Positions 12,698-26,400 of a DNA stretch of 64,000 nucleotides are shown piece after piece. Every line of letters begins with the position of its first letter. Positions within the stretch are counted from its first letter, which is position 1. The DNA comes from Narthecium ossifragum. Lineage: Eukaryota; Streptophyta; Magnoliopsida; Dioscoreales; Nartheciaceae. The position numbers were made by a program, and so were the translations under genes. The stretch covers positions 9,996,290 to 10,060,289 of the forward strand of contig OY986965.1 in the NCBI GenBank assembly GCA_963920575.1, written 5' to 3'. A model generated the notes under the pieces. That model was given only the letters and a program-made list of their open reading frames with translations, made no database searches and was not told the origin of the DNA.

Positions 12698-13021
12698 TCC
12701 CCCCTCAAACTCATGATGGAGCGGAAGAAGCCATCTTGAGTTTGTGAATGAGACCATGAAGTCGAGCCGGTGGATGGGACTTCGTGAAGATGTCAGCAAG
12801 CAGATCTTCTGAGGGCACACTACGAAGGCAAAGAACACCGTCACGAAGATGATGACGAGTGATATGACAATCGATCTCAATGTGGTTGGTGCGCTCATGG
12901 AAGACATCATTATGAGCAATTTGAATAGCACTTTGATTGTCACAATGAATAGGTGAACTAGATGATTGAGAAACACCCATGTCAGATAACAAGCGACGCA
13001 ACCACAATAATTCACAAGTAG

Positions 13022-15445
13022 TGTGAGGACCTGCCCCTCTTTTTCCTTTGGCTTGTGGTTGACCACAAGGGCAATTTGGGAAATTGCGCATTGGCGGTCG
13101 TTTCACACTGGGTGTGCACACACAGACCTTGTTTGATACTTGTGTTTGTTTAGAAAGGTTAGGTGGACCCGGGATTGGAAGTTCTGGGCTTGGGCTTGTT
13201 TTTCAGCCCAAGTTTGCCTTTCTGGGCATAGGAGATCGATCCCTTTGTCAAGGGGGATCGATCCCGTTTGCTAGGGATCGATCCCGCATGCAATGGAGAT
13301 CGATCTCACTTGCCCTGGAAGTCGTTGGCGGTGGAGTTCGAAGGACGGCCACGGCGATGGCCGTCGCTTCCCCTGTCAGGGGAGGGGAGACTTTTGCTCC
13401 CCTCCTTCGCCTTTTCCCCGCCTTCGCCGGCTTTCCCCGGCCTTATCCCCTTCCCCTCCTCTTTCCTTTCTTTCTCTTCTTCCCTCTTCTTCCTCCCGGC
13501 TCTGTTTTCCTTCCCCTGTTCCGGCAGCCTCTTTCCTCCTCCATTCTCCCTACTCCGGCCACCGTTTCTAGAGCTTGAAGGCTCGTTGGAACCGTGACGG
13601 CGTGAGGAAGATCCTTGGCTAGGCTTCGTGGATCGAAGCAGCTATGTGGAGGTAGGGTTCTTACTTAAAGACTCCGGTTGCTTTTAAAGGTTTGAAATCC
13701 GGTTTTGTTTCCTGTGGAGATCTCTTGATGTAGTTGGTGTTTTCCGGTTTTGAAGCCATGAGTAGCTTCGTGGTTCTTAGATCTACCAGCCCACCTAGTT
13801 TGGTGAGGTTTGGTTGCGGATCCCGGCGGCATTCCTCGCCGTCCGGCCACCGCTGAACCCATCGGGATCGATCTAATGGGATGAGATCGATCTTGTTTGG
13901 GGTGGCACGCCCCGCCCGAGCGGGAGCGATCTTCCTGGGAGGGAGATCGATCCCTTGGCGGTTGACGTCGGCGCGTCAAAGGGTCACATACGAGATCGAT
14001 CTCCATATGGGTGGAGATCGATCCCGTTTGGGTGACCAGGACGGGTGCTTCTAGCCTCGAGAAAGATCGATCCCATTGCTACATGGGATCGATCTCCTTC
14101 GACGCAAGAAAGACTTTTACTTGTTTAAATGCGGTTTTGCCCGCGGGGCTTCGCATGTAAGTGGTTTTGACGTTTCTGCCCTTGGGGCTTATCATGTTGC
14201 TCACCATGCTTGAATATTTATTGCTTTGTGGTTGAACCGAGAGGGTGATGCCTCTCGGGGTATGTAGGATAAATGGGCTGACGGTATGCCCTTTACTGCT
14301 TTGTGGTGAACCGAAGGAGTCATGACCCTCGGGAGTGGTTAGTTTAAATGGGCCGAAGGTGTGCCCCTGCTGTGTTGTTTGTTACTGTTTTCATTATTCA
14401 TATCCTGCCCTGCTTCCTGTGCATTAGACATGTTAGGTTACACTGGGTGGGGTTGACCCGTGAACATCGGTGATCAAAGGCTAAGTGGTGAATGCCGTTA
14501 CCCCGACTCGTGTCCCCTTGTTGGTGTCCAGCAAGGGTAAGGGTATCCTACAGGTATCGTCTGGTCCACCCTGTGTCAGGGACCGTCGGAGGTAGCCCAG
14601 TCCTCGAGTAGTGGCTATCGGAGGGACGTGTGTTGGACAGGAACCCTGGGGGGGGGGGGAGAACCATCGATGGGATCGATGGACTCCCTGGCTAGACTTA
14701 GTTGTTGGTCGGGAGTTGGGGGTCGTGTTGGCTCTGCTGCTTGGAGTACTAAGAGATGGTAATCTTAACCACGGTCGTTCCGCCAAGTGTGGAGATCCCG
14801 CTTGGAGAAGGGTGTCCTACTAGTAGCGCCATGTCCACCCTGTGTCAGGGATTGTCGGAGTTGCCCACCCCTGAGCAGTGGTTGTCGGAGGGGCGTACTT
14901 GGGACAGGAGCCCTTCGGGTTATTGACGGGATTTATGGGATCCTTGGCAAACCTCAGTACTTGGCTTCAGAGTTGGTTTGTTTGGTGTTGCCTTCCTAGC
15001 GAGAGTGGTAGTGTAGGACCCTGCTGAGCTGTTGCTCATTCCTACCTGGACTGTGTTGTTTGCAGGTGCGGGTCCCAGCTCCTCTCCGGTGCTTCCCCGT
15101 CGGTCGTCTCGTGGTAGCGCGCCGGCACCTGACCATGTCTGAGGGTCAGGATGGTTTTGTTTGTGCCTTTACGGAGACCCCGGTGGGTGTTGTAGCTTTT
15201 TGGGGAATGTTGTTGATCCCTTGTAAATCTTGTTGTATTAGAACTCTTGTTTAACTCTATTATATCTGTTTTGTAATAGATGTTAATAGATGTTGTTACG
15301 TTTGCTTCCGCCTTGTTCTTGTTGTCAGCTGTTTCCGCCAGCTGTCTGTTAGTTTCAACTGTTTCTGCCAGTTGAAGCTAGTAGTTATAGGTCTTTCCCC
15401 CCCGTGTCCCGGCCCGGTTTGGCATCTGCGGGTCGGGGCGCGACA
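13022..15445 (-). mobile_element. Solo LTR, family A, copy 4 (inverted relative to copies 1-3)
   Basis: On the minus strand it runs from TGTCGCGCCCCGACCCGC to GTCCTCACA. An exact 5-bp duplication AGTAG lies at 13017-13021 and 15446-15450. It interrupts the RNase H domain of copia element 1. It has no internal retroviral genes. It carries about eleven GATCGATC octamers between 13230 and 14100 and a pyrimidine tract at 13440-13530. Local ORFs across it are chance ORFs in GC-rich DNA. Confidence 0.9.
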
Positions 15446-18400
15446 AGTAGTGTCAGCAAGTGCGTGGTACTCAGCCTCTGTAGTGGACCATGCAACAACT
15501 GACTGTTTCTTACTACGCCAAGAGATCAAGGAAGGCCCTAGTAGGAAACAGTACCCTGTAACAGAACGACGATCCGTAGGATCCCCTGCCCAATCTGCAT
15601 CCGAGTAAGCTCGCAACTCAAGAGAAGGCTGCGATGAGAAATGAAGTCCATGAAATAGTGTTCTTTTGATATATCTTAGAATGCGAAGAACAGCAGTATA
15701 GTGGGTCGAGCGTGGCTGATGCATGAATTGACTAACCACATGAACCGCATAAGCAATATCGGGTCAAGTGACAGTGAGGTATATGAGACTGCCAACCAAC
15801 TGTCGATACAAGGCTACATCATCTAGAGGAACACCATCAATGAGGTCAAGTCGAGTATTATACTCTAAAGGTGTGCTAGCTGTCTTGTTGTCTGTTAATC
15901 CTGCTCGAGAAAGAAGGTCGGAAGCATACTTGGCTTGAGAAAGATAATAACCATATGTACTAGATGTAACCTCAATGCCAAGAAAGTAGCCAAGAGAACC
16001 CAAGTCCTTCATCTCAAAATTTTGACTAAGAAAGTGTTGAAGAGTCTTGATGCCTAGACTATCATCACCTGTGATAATCATGTCATCAACATAGAGAAGG
16101 ATCAGAATTGTGCCAATATCAGTTGTGCGCTTGAATAAGGCAGAGTCATAAGAACTGGCTTCAAAACCTTGCTGAGCAATAACAGAGCTAAACTTAGAGA
16201 ACCAGGCACGTGGAGCTTGCTTGAGACCATAAAGGGCACGACGGAGCCGACAGACTTTATGTGGTGGATGCTCATACTCAGGAGGGGGTTGCATGTAGAC
16301 CTCCTCAATAAGATCCCCATTGAGGAAGGCATTCTTGACATCCATTTGAAATAATGACCAATGTCGGGCAGCAACAATGGCAATAAGGGATCGGACAGAG
16401 GTGAGTCGAGCAACATGAGCAAAAGTCTCCTCATAATCAACGCCATAATCCTGATTGAACCCTTTCGCCACAAGGCGTGCTTTGTATCGCTCAATCGATT
16501 CATCTGCACGAGTTTTGATTTTGTATACCCATTTACAACCAACTGCAACCTTATCAGGAGGCAAATCGACTAGGTCCCAGCTATGAGTTTTGGCAAGGGC
16601 ATCTAATTCATCGGTCATGGCTTTTTGCCAGAGAGGGTTAGTGCTAGCCTCACAATATGTACGAGGTTCATGAAGAGTGGCTAAGGCAAACTAGCAATGG
16701 TAATCAACAAGGTGCGGAGGTGGTGCTCTTACCCGAATAGAGCGGCGATGCTCAAGTGAGGATGATGGGATTGGTGGATCCTGAGATGTCTCAGAGTCAG
16801 GAGATGCCACAGGATGACCAACAGACAAGTCAGGGTCACTGGGGGCAACCGTAGGTTGAGCATCTATAGAGCCACTAGTATCTGCAGTATGGTTAGGAGA
16901 CGCAGGAGATAGATCACAAGAAGGATCAGTGAATATAGGTGCATGATCAGAATAGGATGCAGGAATAGATGAGAGACTAGTAAAAGGCTTATGCTCCCAA
17001 AATTCCACGTGACGAGAGAGCCGAAGGCGCTTAGCTATAGGATCATAGCATCGGTAACCTTTTTGGTCGATACCATAGCCAAGAAAGCAGCATAGCCGGG
17101 AATGAGGCTCTAACTTTGTTCGTTCATGAGGAGGAAGAAGAACAAAGCAAGCACAACCAAAAACTCAAAGAGAGCTATAATCAGGGATGGAACCATAAAG
17201 AAGCTCGAAAGGAGTTTTGTTGTGAATAGTAGGGGAAGGGAGTCGATTGATGATATAAATAGCAGTAAGAGCCGCTTCACCCCAAAATTTTTCAGGAAGA
17301 GAAGCATAGATGAGAAGTGTTCTTACTGTGTCCAGGATGTGACGATGTTTTCGTTCTGCACGTCCATTCTGTTGGGATGTGTAAGGACAAGAGCGATGAG
17401 AGATAGTGTCATTTTGTCCTAAGATGTCAAGGAATGATTTGTCATTATATTCCATAGCATTATCTAAGCGAAAAACCTTGATGGTACGTGAGAATTGAGT
17501 GCGTACCATTTGATGAAAATTTTTGTATATGCCAAAGAGTTCATATCGTTTATGCATTAAATAGATCCAAGTATAACGAGTAAAATCATCAAGAAAAATG
17601 ACAAAATAACGAGATCCCCCTTCCCCAAATATCAGAATGAACAAGATCAAAAGGCGCAGACGAAAGAGATTCACTATTAGGAAATGGTAAATGAGTTTGT
17701 TTGCCCAATTGACAAGATAGACTATCAAACTTATTAAAACTAACAGAGGCTAAATGACCATGGGAAGCTAGCTGCTGAATCCGAGATAAAGAGGTATGGC
17801 CAAGGCGGGCGTGCCATAAACTCGAGGAAGTCGTAAGAGCGGTGGAAGAAGCAGATAAAGCATGAGGAAGCTGCAGATACATGAGCTCGAACAGGTGGCC
17901 AACCTTACGGCCAGTCACAAGTAGCTGACCCGTCTGTGAATCCTGCACATCACAACCCTGATTAGAAAATTTCACCTCAAGTCCTAATTCACAAAGTTGG
18001 CCAACAGATAAAAGGTTCAAGGATAATTTTGGTACCAAGTATGCATTTCCAATTGTTAAGTTGGAAGTGGAAATGGTCCCAGTGTGGCTAACAAGCATAT
18101 AGGAACCATCAGCGGTATAAATACATGGACTAGGATTAAGAGAAATTTTCTTCGAAAAGAGGGAAGAATCAGGTGTCATATGGTTGCAACATGCATAATC
18201 TATAAACCGTGAAGGTTCACCTGATGTGGCGGATAGGGCAGTGGAGGAACAGGACAGAACCTGATGAAGATAGGCCTCGATGTCGGCTGCAGTAGGAGTA
18301 ATGGGTGAAGCAATACCAGACTCAGGAGCAGAGGAATTGGATAAGGTGACCGCAGCAGTTTGTGAGGCGGGAGTACGGAACTCTCGAGCTTCGCGAACCT

Positions 18401-18556
18401 TCTTTTTCTTCAAACGCTCACAATCTGTGACCACATGATCATCACTTTTGCAATATCTGCAAAAGAGTTTATGAGAGGATGTCAGAGCCTGTGGGCCTGG
18501 ATGAGCCATGGAGGTCTTGGAACCTGTCGTCATAACCAGATCTGTAGAGTGCATGC

Positions 18557-20150
18557 TGACACGTCTTAAAAAGTGTCGTTATCTTAACAAGTACGTCAAA
18601 ATTAGAAATTTATAATCCGAATCACTAACTAACTACTTTATGGGTAGATAGTAATGAGTCCGAGTCGAATCCACAGGGAACTAATGGTTCAAGTCGTATA
18701 CTAGGTATAATTCCTAGCCAAGGAGTTGGGAAAAAGATAATCTTTTGGATTTTATCTAGAACTAAATTAAAAAGATAAGAAAACGAATAACTAATAAAAG
18801 ATAAGATAATGCCAAGGAAATCTAATCAATAATTAAGAATTTACTAGGTATTCCTAAGATAAGAGCGAATAAATCAACTCAGATAGTTCATATAGTCGAT
18901 AGGTGAATGGCTAGAACTCCTACCGCTCAACGACGATCAATAAAGTCCGACGTTGGGGATAATATCAAGAATGGATATTGATAAGTAATCAAGATGGTTC
19001 TGGCACCTTGAGATCGCCTAATAGAATGTATCAAGGATTAGAGTTACCCTAGTGGTTCTGACACTAGCGTAGTGGTACTAGCACATACGAAATCCCTAAT
19101 CTTGAATTAAGATGAATAACGGATTAAGAAGCGGTCATAATAGTTCGCATTATGTGTAATGGTCCTAGCATTACAAGGCCTTTAATCACGATAAGGAAAT
19201 CCTCACATCCATGGTCCTAACATAGACGTTTGACGAGAATCCCTAATCTCAAGCCCTAACATGCACAAGACCTAGATCTAGGGCATATAGGAACAAATCA
19301 TTCATCCATAATAAAAATCCACACCAATAGATATAAAGAAAATATCAATCAATCCATTCAACCATCAAAGTATGATTTACAACTCATAATCTATAGAAAA
19401 CCCTAATAAATAACTTTACTATATCATAGAATCCCAAAGCTAGGGTTTAGTTACTCATCTTAAGAAGAGGAACCATTGATGAAGGTTGTTGAAGCCATCC
19501 ATCCATGAATCTTTTCCCAAAGATCTAACCCTAACCCTAATTTATTTGAGAAGAAAGGAGGAAGAAAAAGGGGGAAGAAAGCTGCAAACAACGCCTCCCG
19601 GCCGCCCTCAAGTTCGGCCCAAAAGAGTCCTTAAATAGCCTCCATCAAAACCCTAAGAAAACCCGAGTTTATCCACTTATTTTCGCCGGCCCGCCCCTTC
19701 GGATCGATTCGAAGGGGCATTCGGATCGATCCGAGTCGGGGACGCAGTCTTCAATTCTATGCTTCTGCATTCGGATCGATCCGAATTGACATTCGGATCG
19801 ATCTCATTCTTCTGGGTCTTCTTTCTCTGCGCGTCTGCACGAAAACTTGCATAACTTTCCGCAGGCAACTCCAAATCGCGAACCGAAAGATGTTCTAGAA
19901 CCATGACTTCACGAGCTTTACACCAGCTGGTTCATCCTAGAGCAGGTACAGAATTTGCGTTGAACACAAGTCAGCTTCTTTTCTTTGTTCTGACAAGCTC
20001 CTTACTCGATCGTTTTAACCCCAGAATGGACATAAGCATCATTAAGGGCTCTTGGACCTGAAATGGACTAAGAGATATCAAACTAACATTGCTCGGTGAC
20101 TAACAATACCTAGTTAAGAGGATGATTTGTGCACTTTTCGTGCGTTATCA
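18557..20150 (-). mobile_element. Solo LTR, family B, complete copy
   Basis: Read on the minus strand it starts TGATAACGCACGAAAAGTGC and ends TTTAAGACGTGTCA. An exact 5-bp duplication CATGC flanks it at 18552-18556 and 20151-20155. It splits copia element 1 between gag and the zinc knuckle. No coding capacity is seen. The interior holds a cluster of CGGATCGATCCG-type palindromes (19700-19810) and an ATGAGTAACTAAACCCTAG block found in the other family B copies. Confidence 0.88.
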
Positions 20151-20942
20151 CATGCGCATAGTGAAGCGATGGTTCTCTTCAGAGATGAGTTTGGCAACGA
20201 CAACCTCCATGGTGGGAAGTGGTGTATGGTGTAGGATAGAGGCTCGAGTGGATTCAAAATCATCCTGAAGAGCCATATGAAGTGCATGAACTTCCTACGA
20301 TCCCTGTACTTAGCGAAGTGCTCGACATCGATAGAACACTGAAACTTTGGTTCTGCAGGAACCTACTGATCGCAAAGATTAGATACTACTGAGTAGAAAT
20401 CAGCAATAGACTGACCTGGTTCCTGACGGAGCTGGTAGAGTTTGGTCTCAATCTGAAACTGAAGGAAGGCATCGTTGGTGCAATTGTAGCGATCTGCTAA
20501 GAATTCCCATGTAGCTTTAGCACTCTCAAGACTAGGAAGAAGATTGTGAATGGAAGGAATCGAGGTGTTGATGAACCAAGAAAGAATCTTGCATTGGGTA
20601 CTCTCCCAATCTTCCAGGCGATCATCAAAGGTATCCTTGGATTCGGTGGCAAGCGCCTCAGGCTTTGGAAGGCCGCCAGAGACATAGCGCCATAATTTTT
20701 TGCCTTTGAGAAAGACAGTCATGGTAGAGGCCCACAAGCTATAGTTGGACCCATCCAAAATAATCTCGATAAGACGGACAACATCATGGTGGGATGGAGC
20801 TGGAGACGCAACGTTCGGCTGGGACGTAGAAGACGAAGAAGACGAAGGTTGCGTAGGTTGAGAGGACATCTTGATGAGAGATGAAAGCTACGGAGAAAAG
20901 CACAGAGGTGTACGAGAGACACCGGGATCGAGGATCGTGCTT

Positions 20943-20955
20943 CAGTCTGATACCA
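20943..20955 (-). promoter_or_regulatory. Primer-binding site of copia element 1
   Basis: On the minus strand TGGTATCAGACTG directly follows the 5' LTR. It matches, with one late difference, the TGGTATCAGAGC complement of the 3' end of plant initiator methionine tRNA, the usual copia primer. Confidence 0.85.
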
Positions 20956-21173
20956 TGTAGAAACAATGGGAAGGCCGATTCTATTGTATTGATATTTCAA
21001 TATACAAGACCCTCACCGTCTAACAAATCAGAGCTCTATATAGAGAGAAAAGGAGCTATTAAGGAAGAGTACAATTTGACTATATATGACACAAGCTGTC
21101 ATATATGGTTCTAATATATATAAACTACCATATATGAGTATGCCATCTATACCAATAACTATATACGTCAACA
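20956..21173 (-). repeat. 5' LTR of copia element 1
   Basis: This 218-bp partner of 12478-12697 has TG...CA ends on the plus strand (TGTAGAAACA to GTCAACA) and lies next to the primer-binding site. Confidence 0.92.
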
Positions 21174-21424
21174 GTTTAAAGAAATTTGTGATACTATCCT
21201 CTATAGTCTTCTAGTTCCTCATTTTTAATATGGTCAAGTATTAAATCCTAAGCTTTGTGATATATTGATGATCAAGCTCTGGATGGTTACTTACGAGGCG
21301 AGTTTGATTTTGAGCTTATTTCAATCTGAACCAAGCTTGAGATTAACTAGCCGACTTGTCAAACTTGACTTCAATAGATTTACGTACATAAGAATCTATT
21401 TCACCATGCAAGCACATAACTGAT

Positions 21425-22825
21425 TGTAAGTTATGTAATTGACTATTTGTGATCAAAACTTGATTAGTGCATTAGTGTGTAACTAGGACGCATTCATTGT
21501 AATAGCAACAGCCAAAGTGTGCATAAGTAGCTAGATGTTCAGCAGTCAAGATTGCATAAATTTGCTAAATGCTTGAAGTCGAATGAGGCAGCTAGAGGAC
21601 CAGCAGTTCTAAAGAAACCACCATAGTTGACTGGGAGCAAAGATCAAACATGTGCAGAAATCAAACACTGCAACCATTTTTTTTCTAAGCTCATGGATCA
21701 ATGTTCAGCTAGAAGAAGTAATCTGTCTGCAGCTGAAAGCATCTATAGCAAAGATGGACAGATGCTACAGATGGAAGTTTACATAGAAGAGGGCTCTGTT
21801 TTTTTTGCAGGCTCAAAAGCCAAGTTAAGCTGAAATAGGAAATGCTCAGAAGATAGCTGTGAAGATTGAGAACAAAAGAATTGATTGCTTCGACCTTGAC
21901 TTCACAGCATAGAAGCTTAACATAGAAGGAGGCTCTATAACTTTGCTTGGTTCTTGAACCAAGGCCCGCTGTGTTTGAAAAGAAGAGAACTAATAGCTGC
22001 AATGTAACTTCGAAGCTCTGCACCAGCTGGTTGTTCAAGGCCTGTCAATAAAGCTACTGGTGGAGCAGCTGTTCTAGACCCCCTAAGGTGAAGACCAGCT
22101 GGCAAGTCAAAGAAAGCCTCTCATAGATATAAAGAGTTGAAGAGAAGCTGTGCAGGGAAGAACTCCGGTCCAAAGAAACTGAGAAGCAACTTGATCAAAG
22201 TGAGCTGAAATCCTAGCTTCCTCAAAGCTGCCATTCTATCTAAGAGAGAGTTCTTCACCCTTGAAGCTTTCAAGGGGTGTTATCTGAAGAAAGAGTTCTT
22301 CAGTTACTTGGAGGAGTCCAAGTCAAATCGAAGGTGGAATCCTTCATCCTTGGTGGATTCCAAGGAGCTTCAAGAAGAGAGGAGGAGTCCTCTATCTATC
22401 TCAACTTTGAGTAGAGTTGAAGACCAAGCTTTTGTATTTTGTCTTAGTTGAAAGTGAGTCGAGGAGTCGAGCTCAGTCGCTAACAACCTGGTTGATGAAG
22501 AGTCGTCTTGGAAAGGTGTTAGCTGTACAACTGTGAAGATGAAGATCTAATGCTTGGTTTGGGTGGTCTCCGATAGAGGACCCGTGGTTTTTTCCCAGTT
22601 GGGTTTTTCCACGTTAAAAACCTTTTGTGTTAGTGATTGTGTTTGATCTCTTATAACTCTCTACTTATTACTTTGTGTTAGCACTACCTTGCTAATCTGC
22701 CTTCCAAGTGTTTGATACTTTGTATGTTAGAAGCTTATCACTTGACAACCTTGCCTATGTGTTGAGTGGTATCACCGTTGTCATAGAAGCAAGTTTAGGT
22801 TATTCTAGGGGGTTTATTTTTTTCA
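21425..22825 (+). repeat. 5' LTR of copia element 2
   Basis: This 1401-bp LTR starts TGTAAGTTATGTAATTG and ends GGGGGTTTATTTTTTTCA. It is nearly identical to the right LTR, with scattered substitutions and a few small indels (for example near 21660-21740). Confidence 0.92.
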
Positions 22826-22827
22826 AT

Positions 22828-22839
22828 TGGTATCAGAGC
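22828..22839 (+). promoter_or_regulatory. Primer-binding site of copia element 2
   Basis: TGGTATCAGAGC lies two bases after the LTR end. It is complementary to the 3' end of plant initiator methionine tRNA. Confidence 0.9.
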
Positions 22840-22895
22840 AGGCACTCATCATACTAGACATATAGTGACTTGAGTGAGATTCAACCTAAACTTGT

Positions 22896-23476
22896 TTGAT
22901 GGACCCTCTCAATCTTAGAGATCAATCCATGGGTCAATGTCAGATTCTTACTGATAAGCATCGAGTCCTTGAAAACTGTTTTAGTACTGATGTTTTTTAT
23001 CAGTTTGAAAGTGCAGGTCCTTTGATACAGAAACAAGACAAAGAAATCAATGTCAAGAAAAAAGAACCAAGATACATTGGTGAATCTTCAAATTCAGAGT
23101 CAAAAGATGTGATTATATGAAGCAAAGATCCAGCCTCCATAAACATAAATGCTGGCAGGCTGTGCCATCAAGGAAGAACTCATAACTCTCTTTATACTCC
23201 TGTTAATCATGCTCGTAATGGGTTCAAGACCAAATCGGTTTTGTTTAGCAAGGCTAATTTTGAATGTCAAGTAGCTCACCTAGCTCTTAAAGCTCGGGAC
23301 TCTAAGTTGTGGTACTTGGACAGTGGCTGTTCTAAACACATGTGTGGAGACAAATCTATGTTTGTGTCTCTTGAACTAAAGGAAGGTGGTTCAGTCACTT
23401 TTGGAGATGGGCACAACTCAAGAGTTAAGGGTAAAGGGGTTGTTAGTACTCCTTTCTTCAAAAGTTTAGCGGATGT
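22896..23476 (+). pseudogene. Copia element 2 gag/protease remnant
   Basis: A 74-codon ORF begins at 22896 just after the primer-binding site. A second ORF from 23241 contains the aspartic protease signature in the form WYLDSGCSKHMCGD. Almost all of gag, including any zinc knuckle, is missing compared with a normal copia gag, so an internal deletion is inferred. The ORF is cut at 23476 by the family B LTR and resumes at about 27528 with integrase-side sequence (LYVENLKANLISIGQLCD). Confidence 0.8.
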
Positions 23477-26400
23477 TAATGAGTCACTAAATAGTCACAA
23501 TTAAACCCCTTAAATTACCTTTGTTAGCCAAAGAGTGTTTGTGTTTGATAGTTTGTTAGTTGATTTCAGGGTTAATCATGCTTTGAGAAGAAATGCAGGA
23601 AATTCGGCTAAAATTACTAAATAAACTACTTCGTCGACCGTCAGTAATATATTCGGCAGATATTGCACAAAGGTCCAAATATTCTGAAACTTTGGGATAT
23701 TGTAGAAGACTCGGAGATCTACAACATTACTGTTGGACACTTTATGAGATTCCTGATGTTGTGATAGAAGATTTGAAGAATACATGAAGAGACATAAGCT
23801 GGAAAGCTGCACCGTCGAAGCTGAAGATAATATTTGTCAAATATTCTAGATAACTCCGAATATTATGAAATCTTCGGGATCTGATAGAAGACTTCCTAAT
23901 GTACATCTTTTGTGTTGAACTCAATTTCAGATTCGGGACGGATTGGACCCAGTAGCGACCGGAATAGGCTGCCAGGATCAATTCAGGAAATCCGAGTTAT
24001 ACTAGAGTCCAACTCAACTAAACCCTAGTTTTGGAAGTTCCCCTATATATATGATTATTTAATCCGAATTTGGGGGCTCTTCCTTGGCCTTTTGGCTGAG
24101 CCTTCTTGGTCCTTTTTCTTCTTTCTTTTACATAAATTAGGTTATGTCGCGCCCCGACCCGCGAAAGCCCAACCGGGTCGGGCGACGCGAACCAGAACCT
24201 ACAAAACGTGGAAAACAAAGCTGGCGAGGGCTCCCTCTAACCTATTGGTCTCCCTAGCAGTTCACCAAAACACCCTCAATTAAAACAACACTGATTAGCA
24301 AACCTCGAACCACAGATTTAAAACTCAAAGTGTTGACTATACAAATCCTCGGAGAGGGGAAGATTCAAAATACAACATCACTCCTGTAGGAGACTAACTA
24401 ACATAGGATAAAAGCTGTAAAGGATCACCACCTCTCAAAAGCCACCAGGCGCCGCCGCACCGCCGACCAACTGCCCGGTAGGGGCCAAAGAAGAAGAACT
24501 GACGCCTGCACCTGCAAAACGCAGCCCCGGGTAGGTGTGAGCACTAAGCTCAGTAGGGATCTACACTACGACACACAGAAGGAAGAGGGAAACGCAACAG
24601 TGTCGCCCTCGAGCCAGACTCGAGTGAGCTACAATGGTCCCATTACCATTCACCGGTGATCTCTATGCATATCCAACCATGGTCACCCCAACGGACTGGG
24701 CCCATCCTGGATACACCTAGTGTCGCAAGGTTCCAGCTGTGGTCACCCGTTCTTCACTGGGCCCACACTGATGCCCCTGCTGGCAGGAACGGACACTGCC
24801 CAAAGAATAAGACTCGCCACCGGTGGCATCCTCAACACCTGACTTGAGGCCGACACGACCTCTAATCATCATCAAGCAACAGGTGTACCAGTCCTCCAAG
24901 CCTATCATCGAATCGACTGGACACCACAATTCAAACCGGGTCCAAACAACCCAACCCCGGTCCTAGGGCTAAGTCCGAGCTTCCAGCCTCGGGACGGCGA
25001 CCCAAGGATCACCCACGCCCTAACCAATGCAACTAATGCACAAATCAACAATGCATGCTATGACATACACAAACAGGAGATAGACATGCAACAGTATGTC
25101 AAGCATCATATAAGTCTACTGGATCGCTGCAGCGGTACCACCAACCGCTGCCAGCCGATCTGCAGTAGGTCCCGGCATTACGACGGTATCACGACCGTCA
25201 CCCGCGGACTCCTGCAACGGGAAGCAACCCCGAAAACGATGATGAACAAAACACAATATAATATTATATTCAAAAACACCCAAAGCCTCTACTTAGGGGC
25301 TAATTGATCCCGTCGATCCGGTACTCAAACGACGTCGCATTCAAGATCCAACTTAGCCACCAGTAGGTGTACATACCAGGATCAACATATCCAAAATTCA
25401 TAATCATCCAACGGTTGGATTTACGGAAACACGCTAATCAAAATCGTTAATCAAACTAACTTACCCATTAATTGCTGCAACGAAGCCCTCCAGTAAACAA
25501 TTCATAAGAAGTCGTAGCAAAATCGGAAAATTACGAAACAAGATGGAATGGAAACCTAACGAATAGATCTACAACTCTTATGTTTATCAAAAGCCAAGAT
25601 CATGTACTCGCCGGCCGGAAAACTCTCCGCAAGCCTGCTGTTTCTCAAGAACAGCAGAAAACCAGAAATCCGAGACTAATCTTGCATAAAACCTACTCAA
25701 ATCTCAACTGATTAACATGAAACTTAAATTAGTTATTCTACAAGTCATAAGGAATCCAACAAAGCAAGGATCAACAAGATCCAACGGCTAGATTTCAAGA
25801 AAACCCGAAATGAACACAGTAGGTATAACCTTACCTAGCTGCGCTTTCCTCGACTGATTCCCCGTGATTTGATCACCAGCAAGCCTCCAAACCACTTCAG
25901 GGATCTTCCTCTCGTTGTCACGAATCCAACGAGCCTTAGAACGCCGAAAAAGATGGCCGGAGGAGGGAGATCGGAGGTGAGGAAGGTTGGCTGCCGGAAC
26001 AGGGGAAAACAGGGCTCTCGGGGGAAGAAAGAAAGAAGGAAGAAGAAAGAGAGGAGAAGGAGGAAGAGGAGGGGAAGAAAAGAGGGGAAAGGGGGAGGGG
26101 AAAGCCGGAAAAGAGGGGGAAAAAGCTGGGGGAGGGGAGGAGAAAGTCCTCCCCCTCTGACAGGGGAGAACGACGGCCAGCGGTGGCCGTCCTCGCGAAG
26201 CAGAAAAGTCACCGACGCGATTCCGATCGGTCGCTCCAAGGAGCGATCGATCGCTCGCGCGCTGGCTCGATCCCAACACCAAGTCGGATCGAGTCCGATC
26301 GATCGTCCCAAGGAGCGATCGATCGCTCAAGGGTCGTCAGCTGCCCAAAGGCAAGCTTCCGCGCGCCCGAGCTGGGATCTTCCGATCCCGGGTCCACCTA

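Larger units (their letters stand above)
12711..20869 (-). pseudogene. Copia element 1 gag-pol polyprotein, degraded
   Basis: Gag starts at 20869 and runs to about 20363. The zinc knuckle CRYCKSDDHVVTDC and a decayed protease site lie in 17589-18554. Integrase (HARLGHTSL, then FLDDFTRYTW, RLDNAMEYND and the DDE glutamate in GRAERKHR) spans about 17850-17165. Reverse transcriptase with LLYVDDMIITGDD is at 15764-16618. RNase H starts at 15739 (YSDADWAGD), crosses the solo LTR and finishes at 12711-13021. Breaks: in-frame stops at 15764 and 17165 (both fit CGA to TGA) and at 16691, a frameshift near 17600, and a frame break between gag and the zinc knuckle. Apart from these stops the frame from 17728 to 12711 is conserved, even across the LTR insertion. 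The coding parts once drove reverse transcription and integration; this copy is dead. Confidence 0.9.
12478..21173 (-). mobile_element. Ty1-copia retrotransposon (element 1) with two nested solo LTRs
   Basis: It is bounded by LTRs at 12478-12697 and 20956-21173. Minus-strand order is LTR, primer-binding site, gag, zinc knuckle, protease, integrase, reverse transcriptase, RNase H, polypurine tract, LTR: the Copia order. It is interrupted by a family B solo LTR (18557-20150) and a family A solo LTR (13022-15445). Removing these and one copy of each target duplication leaves about 4.7 kb, a normal copia length. The two outer LTRs differ by 7 substitutions and a 2-bp indel in my hand alignment, so insertion was fairly recent. 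The flanking pentamers (GTAAT and GTTTA) do not match. Confidence 0.93.

Noticed and set aside
13084..15254. Several ORFs of 60-164 codons with Pro/Leu- or Gly-rich residues
   Set aside because: They lie inside the family A solo LTR, follow its pyrimidine tract and are not conserved in the other copies.
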